From Candidatus Hydrogenedentota bacterium (GTDB lineage Bacteria > Hydrogenedentota > Hydrogenedentia > Hydrogenedentiales > GCA-2746185): 6,060 nucleotides of DNA. Below, piece by piece: positions 1-5,822 of this stretch; the stretch's first letter is position 1, and each line of letters starts with the position of its first letter. Below the pieces are notes generated by a model. The model was given only the letters and a program-made list of their open reading frames with translations, did not search any database and was not told the DNA's origin. The stretch is taken from contig DTSJ01000014.1 in NCBI GenBank assembly GCA_012965445.1, positions 1 through 6,060 of the forward strand, written 5' to 3'. The position numbers and the translations under genes are program-made.

Positions 1-23
1 CCTAGTTCGTCTTGCAGACCCAT
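1..23 (-). CDS. Possible 5' end of a divergent gene, cut by window edge
   Basis: On the minus strand an ATG at 23-21 opens a frame that stays open to the window edge, giving the residues MGLQDEL. Five bases upstream lies a near-perfect Shine-Dalgarno sequence, AAAAGGAG (36-29). A promoter-like pair lies a sensible distance further upstream (54-82). Seven residues allow no family assignment. The call rests only on ribosome-binding-site quality and on the fact that the next gene reads the other way, leaving room for a divergent intergenic region. Confidence 0.42.
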
Positions 24-53
24 ATAGACTCCTTTTGTTAGATACTGAATCGA

Positions 54-82
54 ATCATACGATATTGTTAAGTATCAAGCAA
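54..82 (-). promoter_or_regulatory. Candidate sigma-70-type promoter for the divergent left-edge gene
   Basis: Read on the minus strand, TTGCTT (82-77) and TATGAT (59-54) are separated by exactly 17 bases. The -10 element matches consensus at 5 of 6 positions and the -35 at only 3 of 6. Transcription would begin near 47, leaving a leader of about 25 bases that contains the strong ribosome-binding site at 36-29. The region is AT-rich compared with the flanking genes. Confidence 0.38.
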
Positions 83-123
83 AATCGATCGTTTGTGCTT
101 CACTCCAACATACTTGGGGCTTA

Positions 124-158
124 ATCTGATTCGGTGTGATAAAGTTGCATCTGATTCG
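124..158. repeat. Pair of 10-base direct repeats upstream of the epimerase gene
   Basis: ATCTGATTCG occurs at 124-133 and again at 149-158, 25 bases apart start to start. Its 7-base core TGATTCG also occurs inverted at 51-57, overlapping the candidate minus-strand promoter. Such spacing could mark binding sites for a regulator of the divergent region. The words are short and similar strings occur inside genes elsewhere in the window, so chance is a real alternative. Confidence 0.25.
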
Positions 159-179
159 CGGAAAGGGCCTTATTTAGAT

Positions 180-1073
180 ATGAATATTCTCGTTGCTGGG
201 GCATCAGGGCTTATCGGGCGAGCGTTGACACAGTCGCTCTCGGACGGCAGGCATGAAGTTTGCCGCCTGGTGCGACGCGATGCCCGGGAGTCGGATGAGA
301 TTGCCTGGGACCCGGCGACAGGAGTATTGAACGCGGACGATTTGACGGGTTTTGACGCCGTGGTATGTCTTTCAGGCGAGGAAATTGCAGATTCGCGCTG
401 GAGTCCGTCAAAGAGAAAGCGGATTCTGGAAAGCCGCGTTGATTCGGTGAGAGTGCTTTCGGATGCGCTGGCGAAATCGGTATCGCCACCTGGGGTGTTC
501 GTATGCGCATCGGCGATTGGTTGTTACGGAATCGAACATGGAGATACCCGGTTGGACGAATCGAGTGGGGTCGGCGATGATTTTCTTGCTGAGGTATGCC
601 GGGACTGGGAGGGAGCCGCCGGTTCCTTGTCGGGAACAGACGTTCGCGTAGTACATCTCCGGTTAGGGATTGTGCTGAGTCGTGAGGGCGGTGCGCTTGC
701 GAAGATGCTCTTGCCGTTTCGCCTGGGACTCGGTGGGAAGCTGGGCAGCGGTCGTCAGTGGATGAGCTGGGTGGGATTGAGCGATGTTGTGCGTGCAATC
801 ATTTTCGCGATTGAGGATGAGGGTGTTTCTGGAGCCGTAAACGTGACTGCACCGAATCCGGTACGGAACGTCGAATTTACGCGCTCTCTGGCGAAGAGTC
901 TTCACCGCTATGCGCCGTTTACGATTCCGGGGTTTGTGATTCGAATGGTATTGGGGGAGATGGGGGAACTGTTGCTGTTGAACGGTGCATGCGTGATACC
1001 GGAGAAGCTGCTGGAGAGGGGCTTCGAATTCGAGCATACGAACATTGACGATGGGTTGAAAGAGTTGGTTTAA
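180..1073 (+). CDS. TIGR01777-family NAD(P)-dependent epimerase-like protein (YfcH type)
   Basis: Extended short-chain dehydrogenase/reductase protein of 297 residues, the usual length for this family of sugar-nucleotide-epimerase-like cytoplasmic proteins. Their physiological substrate is generally unknown. The N-terminus carries the Rossmann dinucleotide motif GASGLIG (residues 7-13). Also visible are a family-like block RWSPSKRKRILESR (73-86), SAIGCYG (111-117) with the tyrosine of the SDR active site, RLGIVLSREGGAL (161-173) and WMSWVGLSD (194-202). Many relatives have His where this last block has Gly. The C-terminal DUF1731-like tail includes GEMGELLLLNGACVIPEKLL (259-278). I chose the ATG at 180 because the family begins right at this Rossmann strand and a GGAAAGGG purine stretch (160-167) lies upstream. 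The frame is open back to 93, but that extension has no family likeness. Only 6 bases separate its stop from the next frame, so it is probably co-transcribed with the CDF gene. Family is sure; biological role is not. Confidence 0.93.
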   Translation: MNILVAGASGLIGRALTQSLSDGRHEVCRLVRRDARESDEIAWDPATGVLNADDLTGFDAVVCLSGEEIADSRWSPSKRKRILESRVDSVRVLSDALAKSVSPPGVFVCASAIGCYGIEHGDTRLDESSGVGDDFLAEVCRDWEGAAGSLSGTDVRVVHLRLGIVLSREGGALAKMLLPFRLGLGGKLGSGRQWMSWVGLSDVVRAIIFAIEDEGVSGAVNVTAPNPVRNVEFTRSLAKSLHRYAPFTIPGFVIRMVLGEMGELLLLNGACVIPEKLLERGFEFEHTNIDDGLKELV

Positions 1074-1079
1074 TAAGTA

Positions 1080-2057
1080 TTGGAACAACGGCGCGGGGAT
1101 CGGTTTGTGAGTGATTCGTCAACACGGTTATCTAAAATAGCGATGACTTCGAGTCTGGTGGTCGCGGTCTTTATGTTAGTGGGAAAATGCACGGCCTACT
1201 ACATAACTGGCAGCGCCGCGATTCTCTCTGATGCTGCTGAATCGGTCATACACATTATCGCGACGGCTCTGGCTGGATTCAGTCTATGGTATTCCATGCG
1301 GCCAGCCGACGCAAACCATCCGTATGGACACGGAAAAATAGCCTACTTCTCCGCGGGATTCGAAGGGGCGCTTATTCTCGTCGCTTCGCTGGTGGTCATT
1401 GGTGTCGGGATCGATGGTCTGATTCGCGGCGTTGAACTTCGTCAGCTGGACGTCGGTTTAGCAATTACGGCAGTGCTTGCGCTGGTAAACCTGAGCTTGG
1501 GCGTTTTCTTGGTTCGCGCGGGGAAAAAGACGAATCAATTGATCCTTATCGCGAATGGTAAGCATGTGCTGACGGATATGTGGACGAGTGCGGGCGTAGT
1601 CATTGGTGTTGGGCTAGTGTACGCGACGGGAATTACCTGGCTGGATCCTCTGATGGCGGTGGTCGTGGGTATGAATATCCTGGTGAGCGCGCTGGCGCTG
1701 ATTCGCCGGGCAGTACACGGCTTGCTGGATGAGGTTGACGCAGAACATACAGAGACGCTGTTGGATTGTTTGAATCGGGCGGTTGCCGACGAGACGCTGA
1801 GTGGTTTTCATCAGCTGCGGCATCGGGCGACAAACTCGATTATGTGGATTGAAGTTCACTTTCTGCTGCCGGACATTATGGAAAATGCGGAGGCCCATCG
1901 GCGGGCGACTTTGGTGGAGCGGGACATTCAAGAGCTGTTTACAGATTACAGCGTACAGATTACGACCCATATCGAGCCTGTATCCCATGAGAGGGCGCAT
2001 CCTGCGGGGCATGAAGGCATCAATTCTCCGTATTCTGAGGGCGGAAAAGCACTCTGA
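1080..2057 (+). CDS. Cation diffusion facilitator (CDF) family metal exporter
   Basis: Inner-membrane divalent-cation/proton antiporter of 325 residues if started at TTG 1080. Six hydrophobic segments are followed by a cytoplasmic metal-binding domain. Residues equivalent to E. coli YiiP/FieF sites can be read by eye. The second-site ligands are D77, H80 and H84 in PADANHPYGHGK, and the TM5 half of the transport site is H162-x3-D166 in KHVLTDMW. The C-terminal-domain ligands are H244 (HQLRHR), H260 (IEVHF), H273, H297 and E299 (THIEP). In TM2 the other half of the transport site reads E54-x3-H58 (AAESVIH) rather than Asp/Asp or His/Asp, so the exported metal (Zn, Fe, Mn, Co) cannot be named. 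The start is uncertain: TTG 1080 has a poor ribosome-binding site, while in-frame GTG 1107 has GGGG about 8 bases upstream and leaves a normal short N-terminus. It follows the epimerase gene by 6 bases. The last 20 or so residues are a polar tail beyond the domain. Confidence 0.93.
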   Translation: MEQRRGDRFVSDSSTRLSKIAMTSSLVVAVFMLVGKCTAYYITGSAAILSDAAESVIHIIATALAGFSLWYSMRPADANHPYGHGKIAYFSAGFEGALILVASLVVIGVGIDGLIRGVELRQLDVGLAITAVLALVNLSLGVFLVRAGKKTNQLILIANGKHVLTDMWTSAGVVIGVGLVYATGITWLDPLMAVVVGMNILVSALALIRRAVHGLLDEVDAEHTETLLDCLNRAVADETLSGFHQLRHRATNSIMWIEVHFLLPDIMENAEAHRRATLVERDIQELFTDYSVQITTHIEPVSHERAHPAGHEGINSPYSEGGKAL

Positions 2058-2099
2058 CAGGAGGCCTCAGGTATAAAGGCCGTCAATACTGAAAAAAGT

Positions 2100-2128
2100 T
2101 TGTGATTTAATCGATTCAGCGTTACAAT
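2100..2128 (+). promoter_or_regulatory. Sigma-70-type promoter of the pilC/gspF-like gene
   Basis: TTGTGA (2100-2105) and TACAAT (2123-2128) are 17 bases apart; the -35 matches consensus at 4 of 6 positions and the -10 at 5 of 6. Transcription would begin near 2135. That is downstream of the first in-frame ATG at 2132, which supports the later ATG at 2177 as the true start. The leader would be about 40 bases and contains a strong ribosome-binding site. Confidence 0.6.
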
Positions 2129-2176
2129 GCGATGAACAGATGGGTTTCGTCGTTGAGAGTGGAAGGAAACATCAAT

Positions 2177-3385
2177 ATGCCGGATTACAAATACGTCGCC
2201 CGTGGGCGTGATGGTACTAAGCAGAAGGGTACGCTTACAGCGAATAGCCGGGGCGATCTGGCTGACATGCTGAAGAGCCGCGGTCTGACGGTAGACACCA
2301 CTACAGTCAAAGAGAAGGGCGCGGGCGGACTTAAGTCATTATTCGCTCAGAGGGTGAAGACTCAAGATGTGTTGATATTCACTCGTCAGCTGGCGGTAAT
2401 GGTGAATGCTGGTCTTCCCCTGTTGCAGAGTCTGGATATTCTGGCCGAGCAGACCGAGTCTGAAGTTTTCGCAAAGGCCATTAACGACATTGCATCGGCG
2501 GTTGAAGGCGGAGAAACGTTTTCTGATGCAATCCGTGCTTTCCCAAGAGTCTTTCCAGAGTTGTTCGTAAGCATGGTGCGTTCAGGCGAGGCGAGTGGCG
2601 AATTAGACAACGTGTTGGTTCAGCTGGCGGATTTCATGGAAGCGTCGGCGGAGCTGAAACGTAAGATTAAAGGTGCGATGACTTACCCGGTTGTGGCATT
2701 CGCAATCGTGATTTTGATAGCGCTCGGATTGATCATATTTGTTGTGCCGCGATTCGCAACGATATTCTCGGACATGAACGCGAAGTTGCCTGCATCTACG
2801 CAGCTGTTGATTACCATAAGTGATGTCCTTCTGAGTCCGCAAATCTTAATTGTGATAGCGGGTGTGATTGCGGGAGTCATCGGATTGCGCGCATACAACG
2901 AAACCGATTCCGGACGATTCAATCTGGACAAAATTAAGTTGCGGATTCCAATATTTGGATTGCTCATGAGGAAGGTTGCTGTCGGTCGCTTTACGGGAAC
3001 CCTGGCAACGCTTACCCGTAGTGGAGTTCCCCTGTTGCAGGCCCTGGAAATCGTAGAGTCGACCGCAGGAAACCTGGTATTTTCGAAAGCAATAAGAGAG
3101 GCCGCTGACGGCGTACGGAATGGTGAATCTTTGGCGGATCCCCTTGCGCGAAGCGGCGAGTTCCCGACGATGGTGACGCGTATGATAGGTGTTGGCGAGA
3201 AAACTGGCGCTATGGAGATCATGCTCTTCAAGATTCAAGAGTTCTATGATTCCGAAGTGAACGCATTGGTTGATCAGTTGACATCACTGCTTGAACCGGT
3301 CGTTATGGTGTTTATGGGAATTATCGTCGGTGGAATCATTATAGCCCTGTTCATGCCGATCATGAGCCTCAGTTCTATCGTATAA
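2177..3385 (+). CDS. pilC: PilC/GspF-type inner-membrane platform protein (type IV pilus / type II secretion)
   Basis: Polytopic inner-membrane protein of 402 residues, typical for this family. It forms the platform that couples the cytoplasmic ATPase to assembly of pilin or pseudopilin fibres. The N-terminal cytoplasmic part begins MPDYKYVARGRDGTKQKG. Two T2SSF domains follow, at about 66-191 and 268-391, each with the signature of a helical bundle opening (FTRQLAVMVNAGLPLLQSL at 68-86; FTGTLATLTRSGVPLLQAL at 272-290). Each also has a matching SMVRSGEASGEL or RMIGVGEKTGAM block (132-143 and 335-346). Membrane segments lie near 171-192, 221-239 and 372-395. The ATG at 2177 is preceded by GGAAGGA (2161-2167). 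The frame extends to an ATG at 2132, but that codon sits at the predicted transcription start. It has its own promoter and terminator and no pilB, pilT, gspE or pilin neighbour here, so PilC cannot be told from GspF by context. Confidence 0.93.
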   Translation: MPDYKYVARGRDGTKQKGTLTANSRGDLADMLKSRGLTVDTTTVKEKGAGGLKSLFAQRVKTQDVLIFTRQLAVMVNAGLPLLQSLDILAEQTESEVFAKAINDIASAVEGGETFSDAIRAFPRVFPELFVSMVRSGEASGELDNVLVQLADFMEASAELKRKIKGAMTYPVVAFAIVILIALGLIIFVVPRFATIFSDMNAKLPASTQLLITISDVLLSPQILIVIAGVIAGVIGLRAYNETDSGRFNLDKIKLRIPIFGLLMRKVAVGRFTGTLATLTRSGVPLLQALEIVESTAGNLVFSKAIREAADGVRNGESLADPLARSGEFPTMVTRMIGVGEKTGAMEIMLFKIQEFYDSEVNALVDQLTSLLEPVVMVFMGIIVGGIIIALFMPIMSLSSIV

Positions 3386-3407
3386 GTATTTAGATCGTTA
3401 AGACCAT

Positions 3408-3440
3408 AGGCCCCGGCATCTCAGCGATGCCGGGGCCTTT
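3408..3440 (+). terminator. Strong hairpin terminator after pilC/gspF-like gene
   Basis: A perfect 12-base-pair GC-rich stem (3409-3420 with 3426-3437) is extended by one A-T pair at 3408/3438 and closes on the 5-base loop TCAGC. The following run is short (TTT, then CTC), so the U-tract is weaker than ideal. The position 22 bases after the stop codon fits intrinsic termination, isolating this gene from the flagellar gene downstream. Confidence 0.82.
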
Positions 3441-3477
3441 CTCATGTCATATGTACGCAATTGATTCCATTATCCTC

Positions 3478-3505
3478 TAAAGGTTGGGCCTCTTCGAGTC
3501 GATAT
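3478..3505 (+). promoter_or_regulatory. Candidate sigma-28 (FliA) flagellar promoter
   Basis: TAAAGGTT (3478-3485) and GTCGATAT (3498-3505) are separated by 12 bases. The enterobacterial FliA consensus is TAAAGTTT, 11 bases, GCCGATAA. The upstream box agrees at 7 of 8 positions and the downstream box at 6 of 8, with spacing one base long. It lies about 90 bases before the start codon of a FliD-type gene, a usual target of this sigma factor. No comparably good sigma-70 pair was seen in 3441-3592. Identification is by motif plus context; transcription was not tested. Confidence 0.55.
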
Positions 3506-3592
3506 AACGGTGTAAGGGATGAGCGATACCATACTGGTTTTGTCGTAAACCCCTGAAATACATTGTGTTAGTGACAAATCGAGGAGTCAGGG

Positions 3593-4747
3593 ATGGCCGG
3601 AGGCTTCAGCGCAGGGGGATTGATAACCGATATTGATACCGGCAGCCTGATTGCGCAATTGATGCAGATCGAACGGCAGCCGATTCTCCGAATGCAGCGG
3701 CGAATTGCCGCGCTCGAGGAACAACGGGATGCTATCAAGGATCTGCGAACCCAGTTATTGTCACTTCGCTCGAAGGTACAGGACTTTCGCTTCGGAATCG
3801 ATTTTAATCAGTTTCAGATTGACACGAGCGATGTCGCGATCGCCACGTCCGCAGCATCTGGCTCAAATCCCACCTCCGGGGCGTTTTCGATCAATGTGAC
3901 CCGGCTTGCGAGCGCTACGGTGGCCACGAGCGGTGGTTCCATTGGCGCATCGATCAATCCGGCAGTAGCTTTCGCCACCAGCGGCGTGAATCACGAAGTT
4001 ACGTCTGGCACATTCTCCGTAAACGGAACCCAGTTCGATTTCAGTGCATCCTCTCTGAACGATGCCCTCGCCGCGATAAACGGTGCGGGCATTGGAGTAT
4101 CTGGGACCTATGACGCGGTAAGCGGTAAGGTCACGATGACGAACACGGCTCCGGGCGATACCAGTATAATCAATTTCGGAGCGACGGGCGATACGAGTAA
4201 TTTCCTGGACCTGATCAACGTGGAGAATACTACCCAGTTTACGAACGGCGGCGGCACGACCGAAGTGATCTCTTCGGTAGGAATCGGATCCATTAACCAG
4301 GGCAGGATTCTGAATCAACAGTCTTATTCTGCCGGGGTAATAGGCGGCGGTAATTTTCTGATCAATGGCGTGTCGATTACTGTCGATCCGGCGGTGGACG
4401 GCTTGAGCGATGTGATTGAACGCATCAATACGTCTGACGCGGGCGTGACGGCGAGCTATGATCCGACGACTGACGGGCTTCGGGTTGTCTCGGATAACCT
4501 TGGAAGCCGCTCAATTTCATTCGCAAACGGGACGAGTAATTTTCTTGACGTGTTTAAATTGACGAGCGCCGTGCAGGCGAACATGAAAAAGGGTGCGGGT
4601 CTCATTGATGAGTGTGTTGGCCTTATGACGGTGCTGCGCGATACCTGGGAAGACGTGTTTCAGCAGGTCGCTGAAGACGAAGTGCTGCCGCCTGAAAAGC
4701 CGGTCATAAATCCGCACGGCTCATCGGTTTTGAACATCAAGGGCTGA
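3593..4747 (+). CDS. fliD: Flagellar cap protein FliD N-terminal part fused in frame to a FliS C-terminal remnant
   Basis: FliD (hook-associated protein 2) caps the growing filament outside the cell and directs flagellin polymerisation. This 384-residue frame starts as FliD. It has the GLITDIDTGSLIAQLMQIER block (9-28), then a coiled-coil-like segment (about 29-65), then a beta-rich region with two similar hook-IN-like units (about 139-210 and 253-323). FliD proteins then continue to a C-terminal helical region that pairs with the N-terminus; that region is absent. From about residue 329 the sequence reads ANMKKGAGLIDECVGLMTVL followed by RDTWEDVF, which resembles the last helix of the chaperone FliS (for example the Bacillus pattern EANIKND...LRDTW). 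A polar tail of about 25 residues ends the protein. The ATG has GAGGAG 6 bases upstream and a FliA-like promoter. Without the FliD C-terminus and most of FliS, cap and chaperone functions are probably lost. The fusion is either a genomic deletion or a misassembly. Confidence 0.85.
   Translation: MAGGFSAGGLITDIDTGSLIAQLMQIERQPILRMQRRIAALEEQRDAIKDLRTQLLSLRSKVQDFRFGIDFNQFQIDTSDVAIATSAASGSNPTSGAFSINVTRLASATVATSGGSIGASINPAVAFATSGVNHEVTSGTFSVNGTQFDFSASSLNDALAAINGAGIGVSGTYDAVSGKVTMTNTAPGDTSIINFGATGDTSNFLDLINVENTTQFTNGGGTTEVISSVGIGSINQGRILNQQSYSAGVIGGGNFLINGVSITVDPAVDGLSDVIERINTSDAGVTASYDPTTDGLRVVSDNLGSRSISFANGTSNFLDVFKLTSAVQANMKKGAGLIDECVGLMTVLRDTWEDVFQQVAEDEVLPPEKPVINPHGSSVLNIKG
4007..4561 (+). repeat. 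Two tandem hook-IN-like units within FliD
   Basis: Unit 1 (residues about 139-210, 4007-4222) and unit 2 (about 253-323, 4349-4561) share the same order of elements. First comes G-T/N-F-x-x-NG (GTFSVNGTQF; GNFLINGVSI), then SLNDALAAIN or GLSDVIERIN. Next is GTYDAVSGKVTM or ASYDPTTDGLRV, and finally TSNFLDLINV or TSNFLDVFKL. The likeness is at protein level, not obvious in DNA, so it is an old duplication, common in the variable outer domains of FliD. It also gives an internal ruler for where FliD sequence stops. Confidence 0.6.
4577..4747 (+). pseudogene. fliS: C-terminal remnant of flagellar export chaperone gene fliS
   Basis: Residues 329-384 of the fused frame. FliS binds flagellin in the cytoplasm before export and is normally about 125-150 residues long. 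Only its last helix seems present here: A-N-M-K-K, then L-I-D-E-C-V-G-L-M and L-R-D-T-W-E. This follows the family pattern of Ala-Asn-x-Lys, a Leu/Val-Asp/Glu-Glu-Val-like stretch and Leu-Arg-x-x-Trp. The N-terminal helices that wrap flagellin are missing. An ATG at 4583 lies inside it with only a weak AGG upstream, so independent translation is unlikely. Assignment is from recalled family pattern, not a search. Confidence 0.7.
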
Positions 4748-4755
4748 TACGCTGG

Positions 4756-5781
4756 CTACAGATTTTCCTGAAGTATATTCGCGAAGGCTTCCACCCACTC
4801 ACCTTCCCCGTTGAGAGAACTCAGCAGATTTAACTCCTCTCCGCCATTGTCGAGAAAGCTGTCTTTTGCCTGCATTCCGAGTTCTTCGATTGTTTCAATG
4901 CAGTCGGCTACGAACGCCGGGGAGAGAACCGCGAGTTTTTTCACGCCCTTCTGCGCGAGTGCTTCAACAGTTGCATCCGTCGCAGGTGTGATCCAAGGGT
5001 CTCTTCCGAGTTTGGACTGGAAAGCCAGTGTATAATCACCTTCTTCGAGTCCGAGGCGCTCGACAAGTCCCTTCGTTGTTGCGAAGCATTGCGCCTTGTA
5101 ACAGTCTGGATTCGCATCCAGGTAATGCTCGCAGCAATCGCCTTTTTGCAGGCAATGTGCGCTCGTGGGGTCGCAGTTTTTGATGTGGCGTTCCGGCAGG
5201 CCGTGGTAGCTGAATAAGACGTGATCCGGCGCGAAGTCATCGAGTTTTGGCTTCGTGATACTCGCCCAGGCATCGAGGAAAGCGGGATGGTTATAGAATG
5301 GGGACACGGTCGTGACGGTGGGAACGTTCATTTTCTGGCTGATGGTCTTGTAGGATACTTCCAATACGCCGCCTACGGTCGCGGAGGCATACTGGGGAAA
5401 CATGGGGACTAGAATGATTCGGGTTGCCCCTTGTTTTAGCAGGGAATCGACGGAGTCTGGAATGGAGGGATTTCCGTATGCCATGCCGATTTCGACGAGG
5501 GAATCGGGAAGTTTGGCGCGTAGTCCGTCACGAAAGTCTTCCGAATGAAAAATCAGGGGCGAGCCGCGATCAGTCCAGATTTTCTTGTAGGCGTGAGAGG
5601 ACTCTTTGGGTCGCGTGGGCAGAATGACCAGATTGAGGAGGAGCCATCTGGCAACGGGGTACATGTCGATCACGCGGTAGTCGGAGAGGAACTGGCGCAA
5701 ATATCGGCGCACATCCGGTACTTCGGGGGAGTCAGGGGTTCCCGTGTTAATCAGCAGAATGCCGGGCTTGATCGTTTGCAT
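4756..5781 (-). CDS. hemH: Ferrochelatase with internal cysteine-rich (probable Fe-S) segment
   Basis: Inserts Fe2+ into a porphyrin in heme synthesis: protoporphyrin IX to protoheme, or coproporphyrin III in the coproporphyrin-dependent route. It has 341 residues, a normal bacterial length. Visible family blocks are GILLINTGTPDS (7-18), VPMFPQYASATVGG (125-138), SYHGLPERH (191-199) with the catalytic His193, FQSKLGRDPWITPATD (254-269) and SPAFVADCIETIEE (287-300) with the conserved Glu296. Directly after the catalytic His block, residues 203-232 hold six cysteines (203, 210, 216, 217, 227, 232). Internal cysteine segments are known to bind a [2Fe-2S] cluster in some bacterial ferrochelatases, so a cluster is likely but unproven. 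The start ATG has only a weak AGAG upstream. The gene lies 41 bases after the MFS gene stop on the same strand and may be co-transcribed with it. It ends 8 bases from the stop of the convergent fliD fusion, with no separate terminator. Confidence 0.96.
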   Translation of the reverse strand: MQTIKPGILLINTGTPDSPEVPDVRRYLRQFLSDYRVIDMYPVARWLLLNLVILPTRPKESSHAYKKIWTDRGSPLIFHSEDFRDGLRAKLPDSLVEIGMAYGNPSIPDSVDSLLKQGATRIILVPMFPQYASATVGGVLEVSYKTISQKMNVPTVTTVSPFYNHPAFLDAWASITKPKLDDFAPDHVLFSYHGLPERHIKNCDPTSAHCLQKGDCCEHYLDANPDCYKAQCFATTKGLVERLGLEEGDYTLAFQSKLGRDPWITPATDATVEALAQKGVKKLAVLSPAFVADCIETIEELGMQAKDSFLDNGGEELNLLSSLNGEGEWVEAFANILQENL

Positions 5782-5811
5782 CAGGATACTCTAGCACACG
5801 GCGGTTCAGAT

Positions 5812-5817
5812 TTTATA
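5812..5817 (-). promoter_or_regulatory. Possible -10 element for hemH
   Basis: Read on the minus strand, TATAAA (5817-5812) lies in the 41-base gap before hemH and would give a leader of about 24 bases. No recognisable -35 box is found 16-18 bases upstream, where the sequence is still the end of the MFS gene. It may be a weak or activator-dependent internal promoter, or simply AT-rich spacer. Confidence 0.22.
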
Positions 5818-5822
5818 CCGGG

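Noticed and set aside
93..179. N-terminal extension of the epimerase to a TTG at 93
   Set aside because: The 29 extra residues have no family likeness; the Rossmann fold begins at the ATG at 180, as in relatives.
211..798. 195-residue minus-strand open frame opposite the epimerase gene
   Set aside because: It is rich in Arg, Pro and Ser, shows no family motif and lies wholly antisense to a clear SDR gene; it is an overlap artefact.
2063..2081. Hairpin GGCCT...AGGCC just after the CDF gene as a terminator
   Set aside because: The stem has only 5 base pairs with a 9-base loop and no following T-run, so termination there is not supported.
2683..3231. 182-residue minus-strand open frame opposite the pilC/gspF-like gene
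   Set aside because: It mirrors the codons of a well-supported T2SSF protein, has no recognisable domain and no good ribosome-binding site was noted.
3535..3550. Sigma-54 promoter before fliD
   Set aside because: A TGG is present, but the GC of the -12 element is missing at the required spacing.
3539..3578. Inverted repeat TTTGTC / GACAAA upstream of fliD as an operator
   Set aside because: Only 6 base pairs with a 28-base gap; expected by chance.
3863..4318. 151-residue minus-strand open frame opposite fliD
   Set aside because: Antisense to the FliD beta-rich region, low-complexity Arg/Gly composition, no motif.
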